64,000 nt of DNA, from NCBI GenBank assembly GCA_029204225.1, contig CM055102.1, forward strand, positions 18,121,813 through 18,185,812, written 5' to 3'. The stretch comes from Diphasiastrum complanatum (taxonomy: Eukaryota; Streptophyta; Lycopodiopsida; Lycopodiales; Lycopodiaceae). Below are positions 45,197 to 55,395 of this stretch, one piece after another (the stretch's first letter is position 1; the number at the start of each line of letters is the position of its first letter). A program made the position numbers and the translations under genes. The notes under the pieces are model-generated. The model was given only the letters and a program-made list of their open reading frames with translations. It ran no database searches and had not been told where the DNA came from.

Positions 45197-46765
45197 TTAA
45201 TTATCATCATCATCCTCTTCAAGATTCAGACGGATGGTATTGTCATGAAGGAATAATCTCCTTTCATATGGATCCAAAAATTCTAAATTTTTCCTCTTGC
45301 TCATATCAATGTAACCCGAATAAAGGGCCATTGTAGATGATCTTTTCGTAGTCTCATTGGGAGTATAACCCAATATCTTAATAGCCAAATCTCTCTTCAC
45401 AAAAATTATTTTATATGTTCCTCTTGTGTACTTATGGCCTCCTAAACAAACTGATAATGATTTGATGGCCATAATGACAGTGGTTGCATATGAATTATAA
45501 GATGAATGATATATACAAATCTCATTATTTTGAAAGTTTTTCAAATAATGAGATAGAGAAATATCTTTTCTCCCGGCTGATACACCTCGGACGCCTCCAT
45601 GTCTCATACCAAAGGCATCTATTTCAATAGCATCTTGTAAACGAGAAAATAAAATAAATTTAGAATGATACATAACACTGCAAACTCAATAAGAAAACTG
45701 AACAATATCAATACCAATAAAAAATAAGAAATAAGAAAACTGAACAATATCAACACCAATATAATATCTACTTACCAGATCATAATCATCGTAATCAACG
45801 ACGTTTGCTCTGTTGATGTCATGTCCTCCAATGGCCTCTACATTTCCGGAGGGGATATATCTAGCCCTAGGGGGATATCTTTTTTGAAATTCCAAAAATT
45901 CCTCCTCTATAGGCAAAGTCTTTTCATAGGCTTTAGATTTTTCAATCATGGCCTCCAAGGCCTCATTGCCAGATTTCCAATTGCCATCTTTATCATAATC
46001 TATCTCACTTTCAAGGTCATCATATGAGTAATCAACAATTTAAAAAAATTCTGATAAATTTTGAACAAAAATTGAGAAGATTTCATCTCCTCTAAAATTC
46101 AATACATCTTCTACATCATTAAATGAAATATAAAATTCATTATTCATAAAATATAAAGGAACATCGAGTAGAATTAATTGATTAACAAGAGATGCATATG
46201 GAAGAGAATCAAAGAGGATTATAGAATGAGAGACAGTTTTTTGATAATTTGAAGCCATAGAAACTTCAACTTCAACCTCTATATCAGTATCTGCATCAGT
46301 TACATCAACTGACGCAGGTGCAGATGCTTTGATCAATGGAACAGTTGAAGATTCAACAGACTCATCATCTGGAATTTCAGCAAATATGTAGAACACAAAA
46401 GCCATTCCTTTGATTAGAAGACGACATATTCTTTTGTGCATATCACAGTATATATTTCTTTTGAAATGGTCATGCAGGTTAGAGTACTTTCTATTGTGTT
46501 TATGCTTAGAGGATGGTTGGGAATGTACAAGGTCCTAAAAATGAACGAAACAAAAATTATCTATATTCAAAACAAGAGTACTAATAATTTGAGAAAAATT
46601 ATCAAGATAAGAAATTAAATTATAACAATTCTCATAAACTAGCTTATCGATATCGAAGGGAACAAAAAAAATACTAGCAAATTACTCTAATTTGTCATAT
46701 GGAATGTCACTGATATTAAAAAAATCCATAAGTTTGTCATCTGAGGCCATGGAGGAACTAGCCAT
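45197..46765 (-). pseudogene. convergent partner of the transposase-like gene, copy 2
   Basis: Homologue of 23195-24308. From 46441 to 45686 the frame is continuous except TAA at 46042-46040: Glu/Asp/Val-rich start, LFDSLPYASLVNQLILL, FNDVEDVLNFRGDEIFSIF, stop, VDYSYDDLESEIDYD, EEEFLEFQKRYPPRARYIPS, GGHDINRANVVDYDDYDL then GTAAGT donor. The last exon (45640 or so to 45197) reads EIDAFGMRHGGVRG, SLSHYLKNF, NNEICIYHSS, LGGHKY, KIIFVKRDLAIKILGYTP and ends EEDDDDN. A short first exon may start at 46765 (MASSSMASDDKLMDFFNIS). The acceptor of the last intron does not resolve cleanly. The single stop may be a lesion or a sequence error. Role unknown; acidic tails are common in chromatin-binding proteins. 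Confidence 0.5.
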
Positions 46766-46774
46766 ATTGAATCT

Positions 46775-46966
46775 GATATCGGTTCAATGCGTCTGATAAA
46801 TATCGGTAGAGGAATAAAGCAAAGTGCGCGCGCTGATCCGATATGGTTAGGCCGAGAATGAAATTTTCCGAAAAGAACTGGTCGGAAGTGGCTGATATCG
46901 ATTCAGCGTGCCTGAATAAATACAAGCATGCACAGCAAGGGATGGAGCGTATCGATTCGATATCGG
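46775..46966. repeat. two 70-bp inverted-repeat units upstream of the partner gene
   Basis: 46775-46844 opens GATATCGGTTCAATGCGTC and closes GCGCGCTGATCCGATAT; 46894-46966 opens GATATCGATTCAGCGTGCC and closes GCGTATCGATTCGATATCG. Same family as 33551-33790 and 49657-49809. The first lies 10 bp upstream of the candidate ATG at 46765. Confidence 0.78.
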
Positions 46967-47410
46967 AAGAATGAAGAAAAACAAGAAGGCTAGAGAGTTT
47001 AGAATAAAAGATTACGGAATCGAAATATGGAAAGTGGTGCAAATATTTATAGCCAATTCCTGTTGATCACAACCATACATTTGTCAAATAACAAATTGTG
47101 GTTTACAGCCTATATTTATCCACCAATCAGAATGAGACTAATTTGTACCTACGCCGAAATACATTAACTAGTCTAGTACTAGATGATACATTAAATAGAC
47201 AATCACTAGTCTCTTAGAATAATCATTAAAAAAATTATAAATAATTGATTAAGGGATATCATTGAAAAACGTGAACGAGGAGAATTATTACAATCTCTTG
47301 CCCTATTTAAGCACCATAAAGACGAAAATTTTTCTTTTGAGATAATGTTCATTCAGAACATTTTCATAAGTCTTTCATTATGCGTTCCAGTATGATTTTT
47401 CTGCGTATGG

Positions 47411-47690
47411 GATATCAGATCAACGCGCCTGACAGACGATGTATTTGCTACATTTGGACCGTGCGTGTCGAATCGCTATTCCAGGACCAAAATATTATCG
47501 AAATTTTTGGAACTATTGGACCCTATATGCATGATAAAAGCTTGATTCGGAAGACTCTTCATACTAGCCAAAGTTATGCAAAATCTATCGAATCAAGCTC
47601 TGATCATTCATATTGCGTCCAATATCAGATGAGCACACGAAATACATACTATGGTTGTCAAATGCTTTATATGCGCGTTGATTAGCTATC
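47411..47690. repeat. further inverted-repeat units
   Basis: 47411-47481 opens GATATCAGATCAACGCGCC and closes GTGCGTGTCGAATCGCTATT; 47621-47690 opens AATATCAGATGAGCACACG and closes ATGCGCGTTGATTAGCTATC. Between them 47539-47550 and 47588-47599 form a separate 12-bp inverted pair (AGCTTGATTCGG). A weaker unit may cover 47985-48100. Confidence 0.7.
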
Positions 47691-48159
47691 GGGTGAAAAT
47701 CTGGCCTTTGGAATTTTCCAAAATTATAATTATTGGATATAAAAAAGGTCTTATATTCAAAACTTAATGTTGTCAATTTTAGCATTAAATGGTAAAAGTG
47801 TGATTAATTGTGGATGTGACCATACTTTATTTGAAATTAGTTCTAGTTAATTCAATGTGGACTAATATTTTGATGATTGATGGATATTTAGATTGATTTG
47901 ATTAAAAAGCCGCTGAGTTATCATCATCGTAATAGGAGCCACGACGATGCTAAATTTTTTTTGCTTATAGTTATTTGTATCCATGCGATATCGATTCAGC
48001 ACGTTCGAAAACAACTTCTTTCAATCTATTCCTACTCGCTCGCGCCCGTCCGCTACCAGCTAACGGAATTGTTTAGCTCAAGTATCGCTTCGACGCGTCC
48101 GACCTGAGGTCTGGTCCTGAAATCAACATTATCGTGCACTGATCTGCTACTACAAAGTA

Positions 48160-48603
48160 ATGGCGCAGACCAAGCAGACAACACGAGGGCATTCAGGTGG
48201 AATACCAATTTCAGGTGCGGGTCAGGGAGATCCACAACCATCACCTCATCCACCACCACCTCCACCCTGGCTCAAGGATATTCGGAAGCTTCAGAAGACA
48301 AATAATCTTCTGATTCTGAAATCTCACATACAAAGGTCCATCAGACAGGTGACAAGAAGTCTATCTGCAGATGTGAGATGGACGGTAACGGCAATTGAGA
48401 CGCTGCACACAGCATATGAGAATTTCCAGATGAAATTTGTTTCTGATACTGTGGTTGCAGCTGTCCATGCCAAGAGGGTGACCATCATGCCCAAGGATTT
48501 CAACATTGTGTTCAGGCTTTGGGACACATATGACAAGTTTGCTGAATACTTTAGACCTGCTCTCTCCTCTCCTCCAAAACAAGATTCAGAAAGGAGAAAA
48601 TGA
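48160..48603 (+). CDS. divergent histone H3-like protein
   Basis: 147 codons, open, single exon. The tail starts MAQTKQTTRGHSGG, matching the H3 tail at K4, R8 and G12-G13 but lacking K9 and K14. A Pro-rich stretch replaces the middle of the tail. The fold follows: DIRKLQKTNNLLI (alpha-N), IQRSIRQVTRSL (alpha-1), VRWTVTAIETLHTAYENF (alpha-2), AAVHAKRVTIMPKDFNIVFRL (loop 2 and alpha-3). Spacing from alpha-N to HAKR equals that of canonical H3, with no loop-1 insertion, yet RWT and KDF are residues typical of CENH3. A C-terminal extension of about 25 residues follows (DTYDKFAEYF). It would be expected to pair with H4 in a nucleosome if folded. Upstream lie 70-bp inverted-repeat units; the stop overlaps the next ATG (ATGA at 48600). 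Not a normal H3 gene. Confidence 0.82.
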   Translation: MAQTKQTTRGHSGGIPISGAGQGDPQPSPHPPPPPPWLKDIRKLQKTNNLLILKSHIQRSIRQVTRSLSADVRWTVTAIETLHTAYENFQMKFVSDTVVAAVHAKRVTIMPKDFNIVFRLWDTYDKFAEYFRPALSSPPKQDSERRK

Positions 48604-50220
48604 AAGTTGAATCTCAACCAACCCGGCTTGTTATTTGTATACAGAATGGGAGTTTTCCAAAGAAGAGGAGGTCTCTCAACCCTCCATCTAAAGCAAGGGA
48701 TTTTTCCAAGCTATCTTCTCTGAATACTATTTTTTCTTCTAGGCATTCTCCTCCTAATTCTCCTCCTAAGTCTCCTTCTTCTCCTTCCACTCCATCTTTA
48801 ACTTCTCCTACTAAATCTTCCTCTCTTAACCAATCTCCACCTCCTAAATCTCCTCCTCCTCCTAAACCCGTAAATATTAGTTCCCCTCCTCCTGTCGTTG
48901 GAAGCGGTTTAGATGATTTTGTTAGTGTAAAGGTAGAATCAATTTTGAATGACAATTCTTTATGTGGTTTATCAGTGTTACTTCCGTCAACTTGCCTTTG
49001 TAAATAGTTCTCAATATGTACAGTATGACCAATTGTTAAACACGTATCTTAAAGGTTTAGATCCTCGATACAGTTTTAGGATGTCGCAAACCAATGCTGG
49101 TCTCCCCCTTTCTAGTTTACATACTAGTGAGTTAAAAAGTAGGGATAAAATGCTAGGGGACAAGAAGGTGGGGCAATTCAGTATTGGATGGAGTTCTTCC
49201 AGACCCCATTGTTTATAGATGTTGCATTGTTTCTCCTTCAATTCATGGCAGCATTTGATTTTTCTGATTTCAAAAGTTTGCACAATGATATGCTCCAATA
49301 CGTTAGACTGGGGACTCCAATTCTCGTGCTGCCATACATAACAAAGTAAGTGTCTATTTTTCATATTTTATTTTATTGAATTTTTCATATGGATTTTGAT
49401 TTCACATTGATTCTCGTAAATTTCTTGTTTTCTGATTTCAGTGATCATTGGAGCTTATATGTGTTGTCCCTGTACGTCAATGATGAGGGTGTGTGTAATC
49501 CAGTTTGTTTGAAGATGAACTCTATTACACACACACACACACACACACACAAAATTGCCAAGACCCATATACAGAAAATACTGAAACTCTTTCCAGTACC
49601 AAATGCAAAAACATACTCAAAGCTGAAAATGGTTGATGCAAAGGTATAAATTTTTCAATATCGGTTCGATGCGCCCTTGTAATTATTGATTGGTTTATTT
49701 TTCGAATGTGCTGATCCGATATTCAATCAAAAAAATTTGATATCGGTTCAACGCGCACTTGTTTCCATTGTAGATTTTATTCTTACATCTTGCGCGTTGA
49801 TCCGATATCTCATAATGTTCAAATTTGGATTCTTCAGTCCTCCCATTAGGTTGATTATGTCAGCTGTGGTTGGTATACTGTATGCAATGCCAAACACTTT
49901 TTTAATTGGCTTGCATTACAAGATGGACTTCCAATTCTGGAAGAGGTAATATTCCATTAATTACTTTTAATTGTGTTTTTTTGGTTTTTTCATATACAAA
50001 CTCCTATTAACTGATCTTTGATTAATTACATTTAACTGTGTTTATGTTTTTTTTTTAGTTTAAATGACCGAAGGTCTCCCCAATGGAGATAATGCACTTC
50101 AGACAGGAGACCATAAAGCTTGTGATCGAAAATTCATATCCAGTTGCAGTGGCTGAGTGTTCTCTACCCAAGCTACTTCCAACTGAAAAAATGGATATAG
50201 AGAACATAGGTAGTTGACTA
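48600..50220 (+). pseudogene. Ulp1-like (C48) cysteine protease gene with Pro/Ser-rich N-terminus
   Basis: Ulp1-type proteases cut SUMO or related tags and occur in several plant DNA transposons. The first part (48600-48960) is a basic then Pro/Ser-rich linker. After a frame change come FVNSSQYVQYDQLL, SRDKMLGDKKV and, after another near 49170, IQYWMEFFQTPLFIDVALF and LPYIT. An intron (49346-49441) restores NDHWSLYVLSL, the catalytic His block. A second intron (49644-49849) leads to VDYVSCGWYTVCNAKHFF, the catalytic Cys block (Cys at 49865). The Asp position reads CLKMNSI, with Asn instead of Asp. A last exon (50059 on) reads SPMEIMHFRQETIKLVIE but a TGA precedes it in phase. Two frame changes, the Asn and the stop suggest decay. 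A CA microsatellite lies in frame in exon 2. Confidence 0.68.
49657..49809. repeat. two 70-bp inverted-repeat units filling an intron
   Basis: 49657-49725 (AATATCGGTTCGATGCGCC ... GTGCTGATCCGATATT) and 49739-49809 (GATATCGGTTCAACGCGC ... GCGCGTTGATCCGATATC, arms 17 of 18 matched, 35-bp loop). They are 82 bp apart start to start and take up about 140 of the 206 bp of the Ulp1-like intron. Confidence 0.85.
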
Positions 50221-50439
50221 TGTTTAAATATTCGTCTCACTTGATGTGGATGAGACACATGTATAGAAAATTTTAATAGAAATATACTTACAGCTTTTCT
50301 ATGGTTGTTCTTACTTGTTAATTTTCCTCTTATCAATTCAAGTTATGATTCATTCATCTTCAATTTCTACTATTTTTTGACATGTTTGTTTTTCATTGCC
50401 TTGGTATGTCTTGTCTTTACCATGGTCTTTTTTGGATAA

Positions 50440-50800
50440 GTTCAAAATGATGATCTGATCGAACCTCTGCCACAACCAATCCAAACATGCGACATTAGTT
50501 CACTTAGATTTGTTGCAACAAAGCTTTGATCAGATCATCATCTGAACATATCCAAATATGCCAAGACAAGGACAATACAGACCAAGACAATGAAGACCAA
50601 AAATAAAACCGATATATACGAGACTTCAACAAGGGCAAGCATCGATCGTAGTGATCACTGGAGTTCAAGTGACTGAAGATCTCCCCAATGGAGATAGTGC
50701 ATTTCCTGCAGGACAATGAATCTTGCTATTGAAAACTCATATTATCCAGTTGCAATTACATTGTGTTTTGCACCATGGAAATGGAGATCATAGAAATGAA
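50440..50800. repeat. inverted repeat and duplicated terminal exon
   Basis: TGATGATCTGATCGAA near 50447 pairs with TTTGATCAGATCATCATC near 50525. 50660-50765 duplicates 50065-50170 (K-x-S-P-M-E-I-x-HF, then ENSY-PVA) with stops. It is a partial second copy of the last Ulp1-like exon. Confidence 0.6.
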
Positions 50801-51039
50801 AGAGCCTCATAGAAAAAGTGGTTCATATATTTTAAAAAATGATGTATACAAAATATTGTATTACATAATACAAAATTCCATAGTTCATAATCTACGGATC
50901 TTCAATTTCGATGGATGTTCCAATATCTTTGCATTTTATATGCTCTTCCTGCCTTACTCTTACCTACACAAGATAAATTGTTTTAGTTATATATTTTTAT
51001 GAAACTAATTCACTTAGAAATAGAAAAAAAGAAATATTT

Positions 51040-51481
51040 TTATATGGCATAACGTACCTTTACACCATTCAATCGAAATTGATAGTATTGAGGTAGATTG
51101 AATTGCAACATGTCTAGTTCTGATCGAATGTGATTGAGACACCAATCTTCCTCGACCTCAACCATTGCAAGAATGTTGTCATTTCTTTTCACTGTTATCT
51201 GAAGTTGTTGGCTTCCAAACATTTTTGTATTTAATCCATCTTCTATGATACAGCAACAAAGTGAGCATTTGTTTTTCGATGTGATATCTAAATGTCATGG
51301 ATGAGTAACATACTCTACACTCAACTTGCTGATTTTGTTTTGTATCCCAACCATCATCCAACAACTCGACAATTATATCAGCACTCAAGTCCTTACAAAT
51401 AAACATTGTTTTCGTCCTCCGAATATTGCATTTGAAAAAAAGTTCAACAAAAATAGTAAAATCTATTATTCTTTGATCCAA
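51040..51481 (-). other. two short minus-strand frames of unknown type
   Basis: 51481-51179 reads KTMFICKDLSADIIVELLDDGWD, QVECRVCYSSMTFRY and KQMLTLLLYHRRW; 51222-51040 reads VEVEEDWCLNHIRSELDMLQ and LPQYYQFRLNGVKV. They overlap in different frames and could be exons of one gene. No family recognised. Confidence 0.3.
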
Positions 51482-52835
51482 TGCTACATTTTAATATACT
51501 CTGAATATCAATATATAGCCTAGATCAAAAACTTTCTGAAATTGCTGCATCAAGAGAAATTCATTCCTCACTCGAAAAATCTGGTAGAGGATATGGCTCT
51601 AATCTACCAACTAAATCATTTTTATCAAGAAAATAGGTGTGATCATAAAAAAAAACTCCTGACTCTAAAAGTGATTATAAAGAACGACCTTTATATTGTA
51701 AAATACCGATATCCAAATGTATGACATTGATTATTCCTGCAATCGATTGAACTGATTGCCATTCAAAGAAATTTGATGGATACAAATTTGCAAAACCAAC
51801 AAAAACATCTCAAGAAAAATATAATTTAAAAAAAATGCTAAATCTAAAGAAATTGAATCTGAAAACTTACAATTGCATTTCCTTCTATCATTTGGATTCA
51901 GATCATGAATGTTGAGCTCATTGTGAAGATAAGCATGATAGATTGACTGGCAGGTGATACTTTAAAATCCATTATCCTGCCTTTCCAAGAGCTTCTATAT
52001 ATGTTATTCGATTTTTTTCTTTTTCGGAATGAGCCTTTTGCAGAGGGATGCATCAAGATCCATTGATATTTTCGATATATTCTTGGTATTCATTGATCTT
52101 CTGCATTTTTTTCATTGCAAATATTGTTTGCATCAATAATTCCTCTTGGTCTCCGATTATGTGTAGCCATTAGTCGAAAACACGAGTACACAAGCTGGGA
52201 TCGGAGAGAATGTAGAGATTGCGAGGTAAACCTAAGAATGACAAGAAAATGAGAGATAGAATGAAGAAAATGAGAGGTATACCTATGAATGACAAGAAGT
52301 TCCTTACCTACAAGGATTAATTAACCACAGTTTATGACTAGTGATGTCAAATCAACCTCGAGTGAACAAGACGGGCAGCATAAGAGTATTCGGACAGTAA
52401 TTGTGATCCAATCACAATTGTTTGTTCTGCGAGGCGGGATATTTAAAAATCACAAAAATTTGGCCGAAAAAAATAAATATAATTTCCGTCTGTCAACCAC
52501 TGTTAAAGTTCGTCGCAGATGGACACCATTTATTGGGACACATAAGCATTGAAAGTGTGCAAAGTCAAAAACAGCCTCTTGACCATTTTGAGTTCTAATA
52601 TCCCCTAGGAAAACGTGTAGTGGATGTCAAATCTCTTTTGACCCTTTTAGGGAGAGGGTAGTCAAGAATGTGAGGTAGGAGGCATTTCAAGTTTAGAAAA
52701 CTAACTTGGCTTGCAAAGTGCCACCTAAGTCTGGTGTAAAATTTTACCAGATCATCAAAATGAATTTTTGGCATCCCCATTGTGCTCAAAACACCTCTTT
52801 TAGCCTACGGTTCTAGTTTTGGGTGTTTTTGAGAT
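51482..52835. other. no gene recognised
   Basis: A+T-rich, scattered short frames (51542, 52334) with no motif. If the 42-50 kb genes form one element, its right end could lie here, but I cannot see terminal repeats. Confidence 0.35.
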
Positions 52836-54386
52836 GGGGAAGATGGGAGAGTCCATTTTGAGTGAAAATAACAAATTGGACGGGATTTCCAACTATGAGG
52901 TGTGATAATTCAAAATGAAAAATATTCTAATAGAAAAGAAATGTGGGATGTCATCACAGGTGATGAGTGGAGACCACCAAATGAAGCAAACATCAAAGTG
53001 TTCGACAAAAAGATGAGGAGGGCATTGACCTTCATGAATTTGTCAGTGAAAGACCACATCATTACCCACATAAGTGATGTCGTTACACCAAGACATGCAT
53101 GGGATGTGTTGAACGAGCAATTCAAGATGTCAAATCCATCCATGATTATGTTTCTGAAGGAAAAGTTAAATAGTGCCGGAATGGGACAAGGGGAGCACAT
53201 TCATACTTATATGACCAGAATCAAGACAATGAGGGATGAATTACATTCATAGGCGATCCCATATGTGATGTTGAGCTAGTGCACAATGCATTGTGTGATC
53301 CTAGTAGATGTTTTTGAGCAGGATAGCATCAAGAGAAAGAGTACCAAACTTTGACGATCTCTCAAGGATCTTGATGCAGGTGGAGCAACTACGGGAAATA
53401 GTGAAAGCTCATCGTCAAAATGTTGATGATCAAGCACTTGCAGCATGCCAGAAACAAGCCAAGGGCAAGGGCAAAAAGAAGTCTCTAAAGCAGTATGATA
53501 AGGCTTAGGAGGATGAGGGATCATCCAACAAGACCAAGAAGAAAGACAAGTGCTTCTATTGTGACCAAAAGAGCCATTGAAAGAGTGAATGCCAAAATTT
53601 CTTGGCAACCTCAGACAAGGGGAAGCCAAAGCAAGTAGGGTTGCAAGAGATTTTGGTGAACAATGAGGAGTTTAGGCTTCAATCAAGAGGTGGATCTACA
53701 TCTACATCTCAAGTTGATGGAGAGGAGGATATGTTCATCAAAGGTAAATTCAAGGGCAAAGGCAATGACAAGTGGTCAAAGGGTCAAGATCAAGGTGAGC
53801 CTTCCTCTTTCTTTGGTAAGAAGAAAGATAGGTCAAAGTTAAAGTGCTTCTATTGTGGAATCAAAGGGCATTTTGCTGGTAATTGCTTCAAGAAGAAGAG
53901 AGATCAAGGTGAGAAGCAAACCAATCTTACTATTGATGAAGATGGTGTTGATGAACAAATCTCAAATGATGCTTTTGTTATGTCATGTTCTTTGTTGGAT
54001 AATCATGGAGACATTGATCATTGGTGGATTGATAGTGGAGCTACATCACATATGACATATCATGAGTATTACTCATCTTTGATGGCATTTGAAGGTGACA
54101 AGAAGGTGATCTACATGGCCAGTGATGGTGAGTTTCCAATCAAAGGGATAGGCACAATTCCTATTTCCTTTCCTACTAAAAGGAATGTGAATTTGAGAGA
54201 TGTTTTGCTCATTCTTTCCATTACTAAGAACCTTTTTAGTGTGATTCAACTACTTGATAAGGGATTCAAGATGGAGTTTGGACGTGATGCTTGTTTGATC
54301 AAGAAACAAGATGAATTGATTGCAAAAGGGAAAAGGCAAGAGAAATTGTTCAAACTTGATGCTTGTGTTGTTGCTAACCAAGTTGG
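52836..54386 (+). pseudogene. chimeric Copia gag-protease relic
   Basis: The first part (52836-53600) is a gag of the 33-kb Copia type: MGKMGESILSENNKLDGISN, broken by TGA TAA, then MWDVITGDEWRPP, MNLSVKDHIITHI, AWDVLNEQFKMSN, and CFYCDQKSH plus stop where the knuckle should be. From about 53600 it continues as a second gag of the 7.6-13.4 kb family: LQEILVNNEEFRLQ, CCHC CFYCGIKGHFAGNC, protease WWIDSGATSHMTY, ILSITKNLFSV and KLDACVVANQVG. So two gags are fused head to tail. At about 54387 the unnamed repeat cuts it. It lacks integrase and RT. Confidence 0.85.
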
Positions 54387-54525
54387 ATGTGGCAATTCTC
54401 GTTGGATAGAAAATTTGGAAGTTGTTTTTGGTTCTCTCTTATCTTCTATGCATGCCAATGTCCTTATCATTCATTGCCATTGACTATTTTTTAGAAGCTT
54501 ACCTTGTTGATTATTGATTAGGGTG

Positions 54526-54557
<32 letters not shown>

Positions 54558-55115
54558 GAGGGAGAGTCCATTTCAAAACAAGAACATTGTGACATACCAC
54601 AAAGGCCTTGCCATTATTATGGTGTTTTGAGATTTGTAAATATTTGAAATGAGAAATGATCATTCAATAAGAATGGGCGAGAATTATTTAATCATTTTTT
54701 AACTTTACAAATAATAATCATTATTTATATATTTGAATATTTATCATGTCACAAACTTAAAATCAAGTCAAAATATTATGCATAATTTTTAAGATAGTAG
54801 AATTTTTATTGTTGCAATCAATTTTCCAAAAAAATGAAAAATTTTATTGGTAAGTATTTGTAGTTTTACAACTAAATATAAAAATTTTAAAATCAATGTT
54901 CACAAATGTATTAGTAAATAAATTTTACAATTTTCAATTGCATGACTAAATCACAAACGTGGTCACAATTTGTTCAATTAAATAATCACAATATTACAAT
55001 CTGTACTTAGACATTTCATCATAAATATTTATGAGAGTAACCACAAATATCATGATTCGGTACTCATTGATTTCATGATTCGATATAATTAATGAAATTC
55101 ACATTCAATATTAAA
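54387..55115 (+). repeat. unnamed dispersed repeat, copy 2
   Basis: Matches 36865-37685 in opposite orientation across its length; it starts TGGCAATTCTCGTTGG and ends ATCACGATTTAT. Contains a (CA)n run at 54533-54557. It is inserted in the Copia protease/pre-integrase frame. Confidence 0.78.
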
Positions 55116-55206
55116 AAAAATCACGATTTATTATTTATTATTGAATATTCACAATTTCAGTATTTAGAAAAGTCGACATTTTTTATTATTATTATGTCAC
55201 AATCAA

Positions 55207-55395
55207 AGCATTCAGAGTTTCATGAACATTATTCATAGTTTCATGATCAGTAATCATAGTTTCACGATCAATATTCATAGTTTCACGATTAATTTTCACA
55301 GTTTCACGATCAATAGTCACAATTTCACGATCATTATTCATAGTTTCACGATCAATATTCACAGTATCATCATCAAGATTCAGAGTATTCACATT
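55207..55395 (+). repeat. 21-bp minisatellite
   Basis: About eight imperfect units of ATTCATAGTTTCACGATCAAT. Because 21 is a multiple of three, both strands show open repeat frames (IHSFTIN; NIDRETM) that I consider artefacts. It lies just beyond the unnamed repeat. Confidence 0.85.

Noticed and set aside
45197-46765. Partner protein as a RAG2 homologue
   Set aside because: Only the convergent layout matches. There is no Kelch repeat (GG doublet followed by spaced Y and W) and no PHD-type Cys/His set.
48614-48955. Gly/Glu-rich minus-strand frame
   Set aside because: Antisense shadow of the Pro/Ser-rich linker of the Ulp1-like gene.
49657-49809. Possible tRNA genes: 70-bp units containing GGTTCGAT, similar to a tRNA B box
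   Set aside because: No A box, no acceptor-stem pairing with an anticodon loop, and the word sits at the end of a long inverted repeat. The fold is a simple hairpin.
55207-55395. CRISPR-like array of 21-bp repeats
   Set aside because: Units are contiguous without unique spacers, and the genome is a plant.
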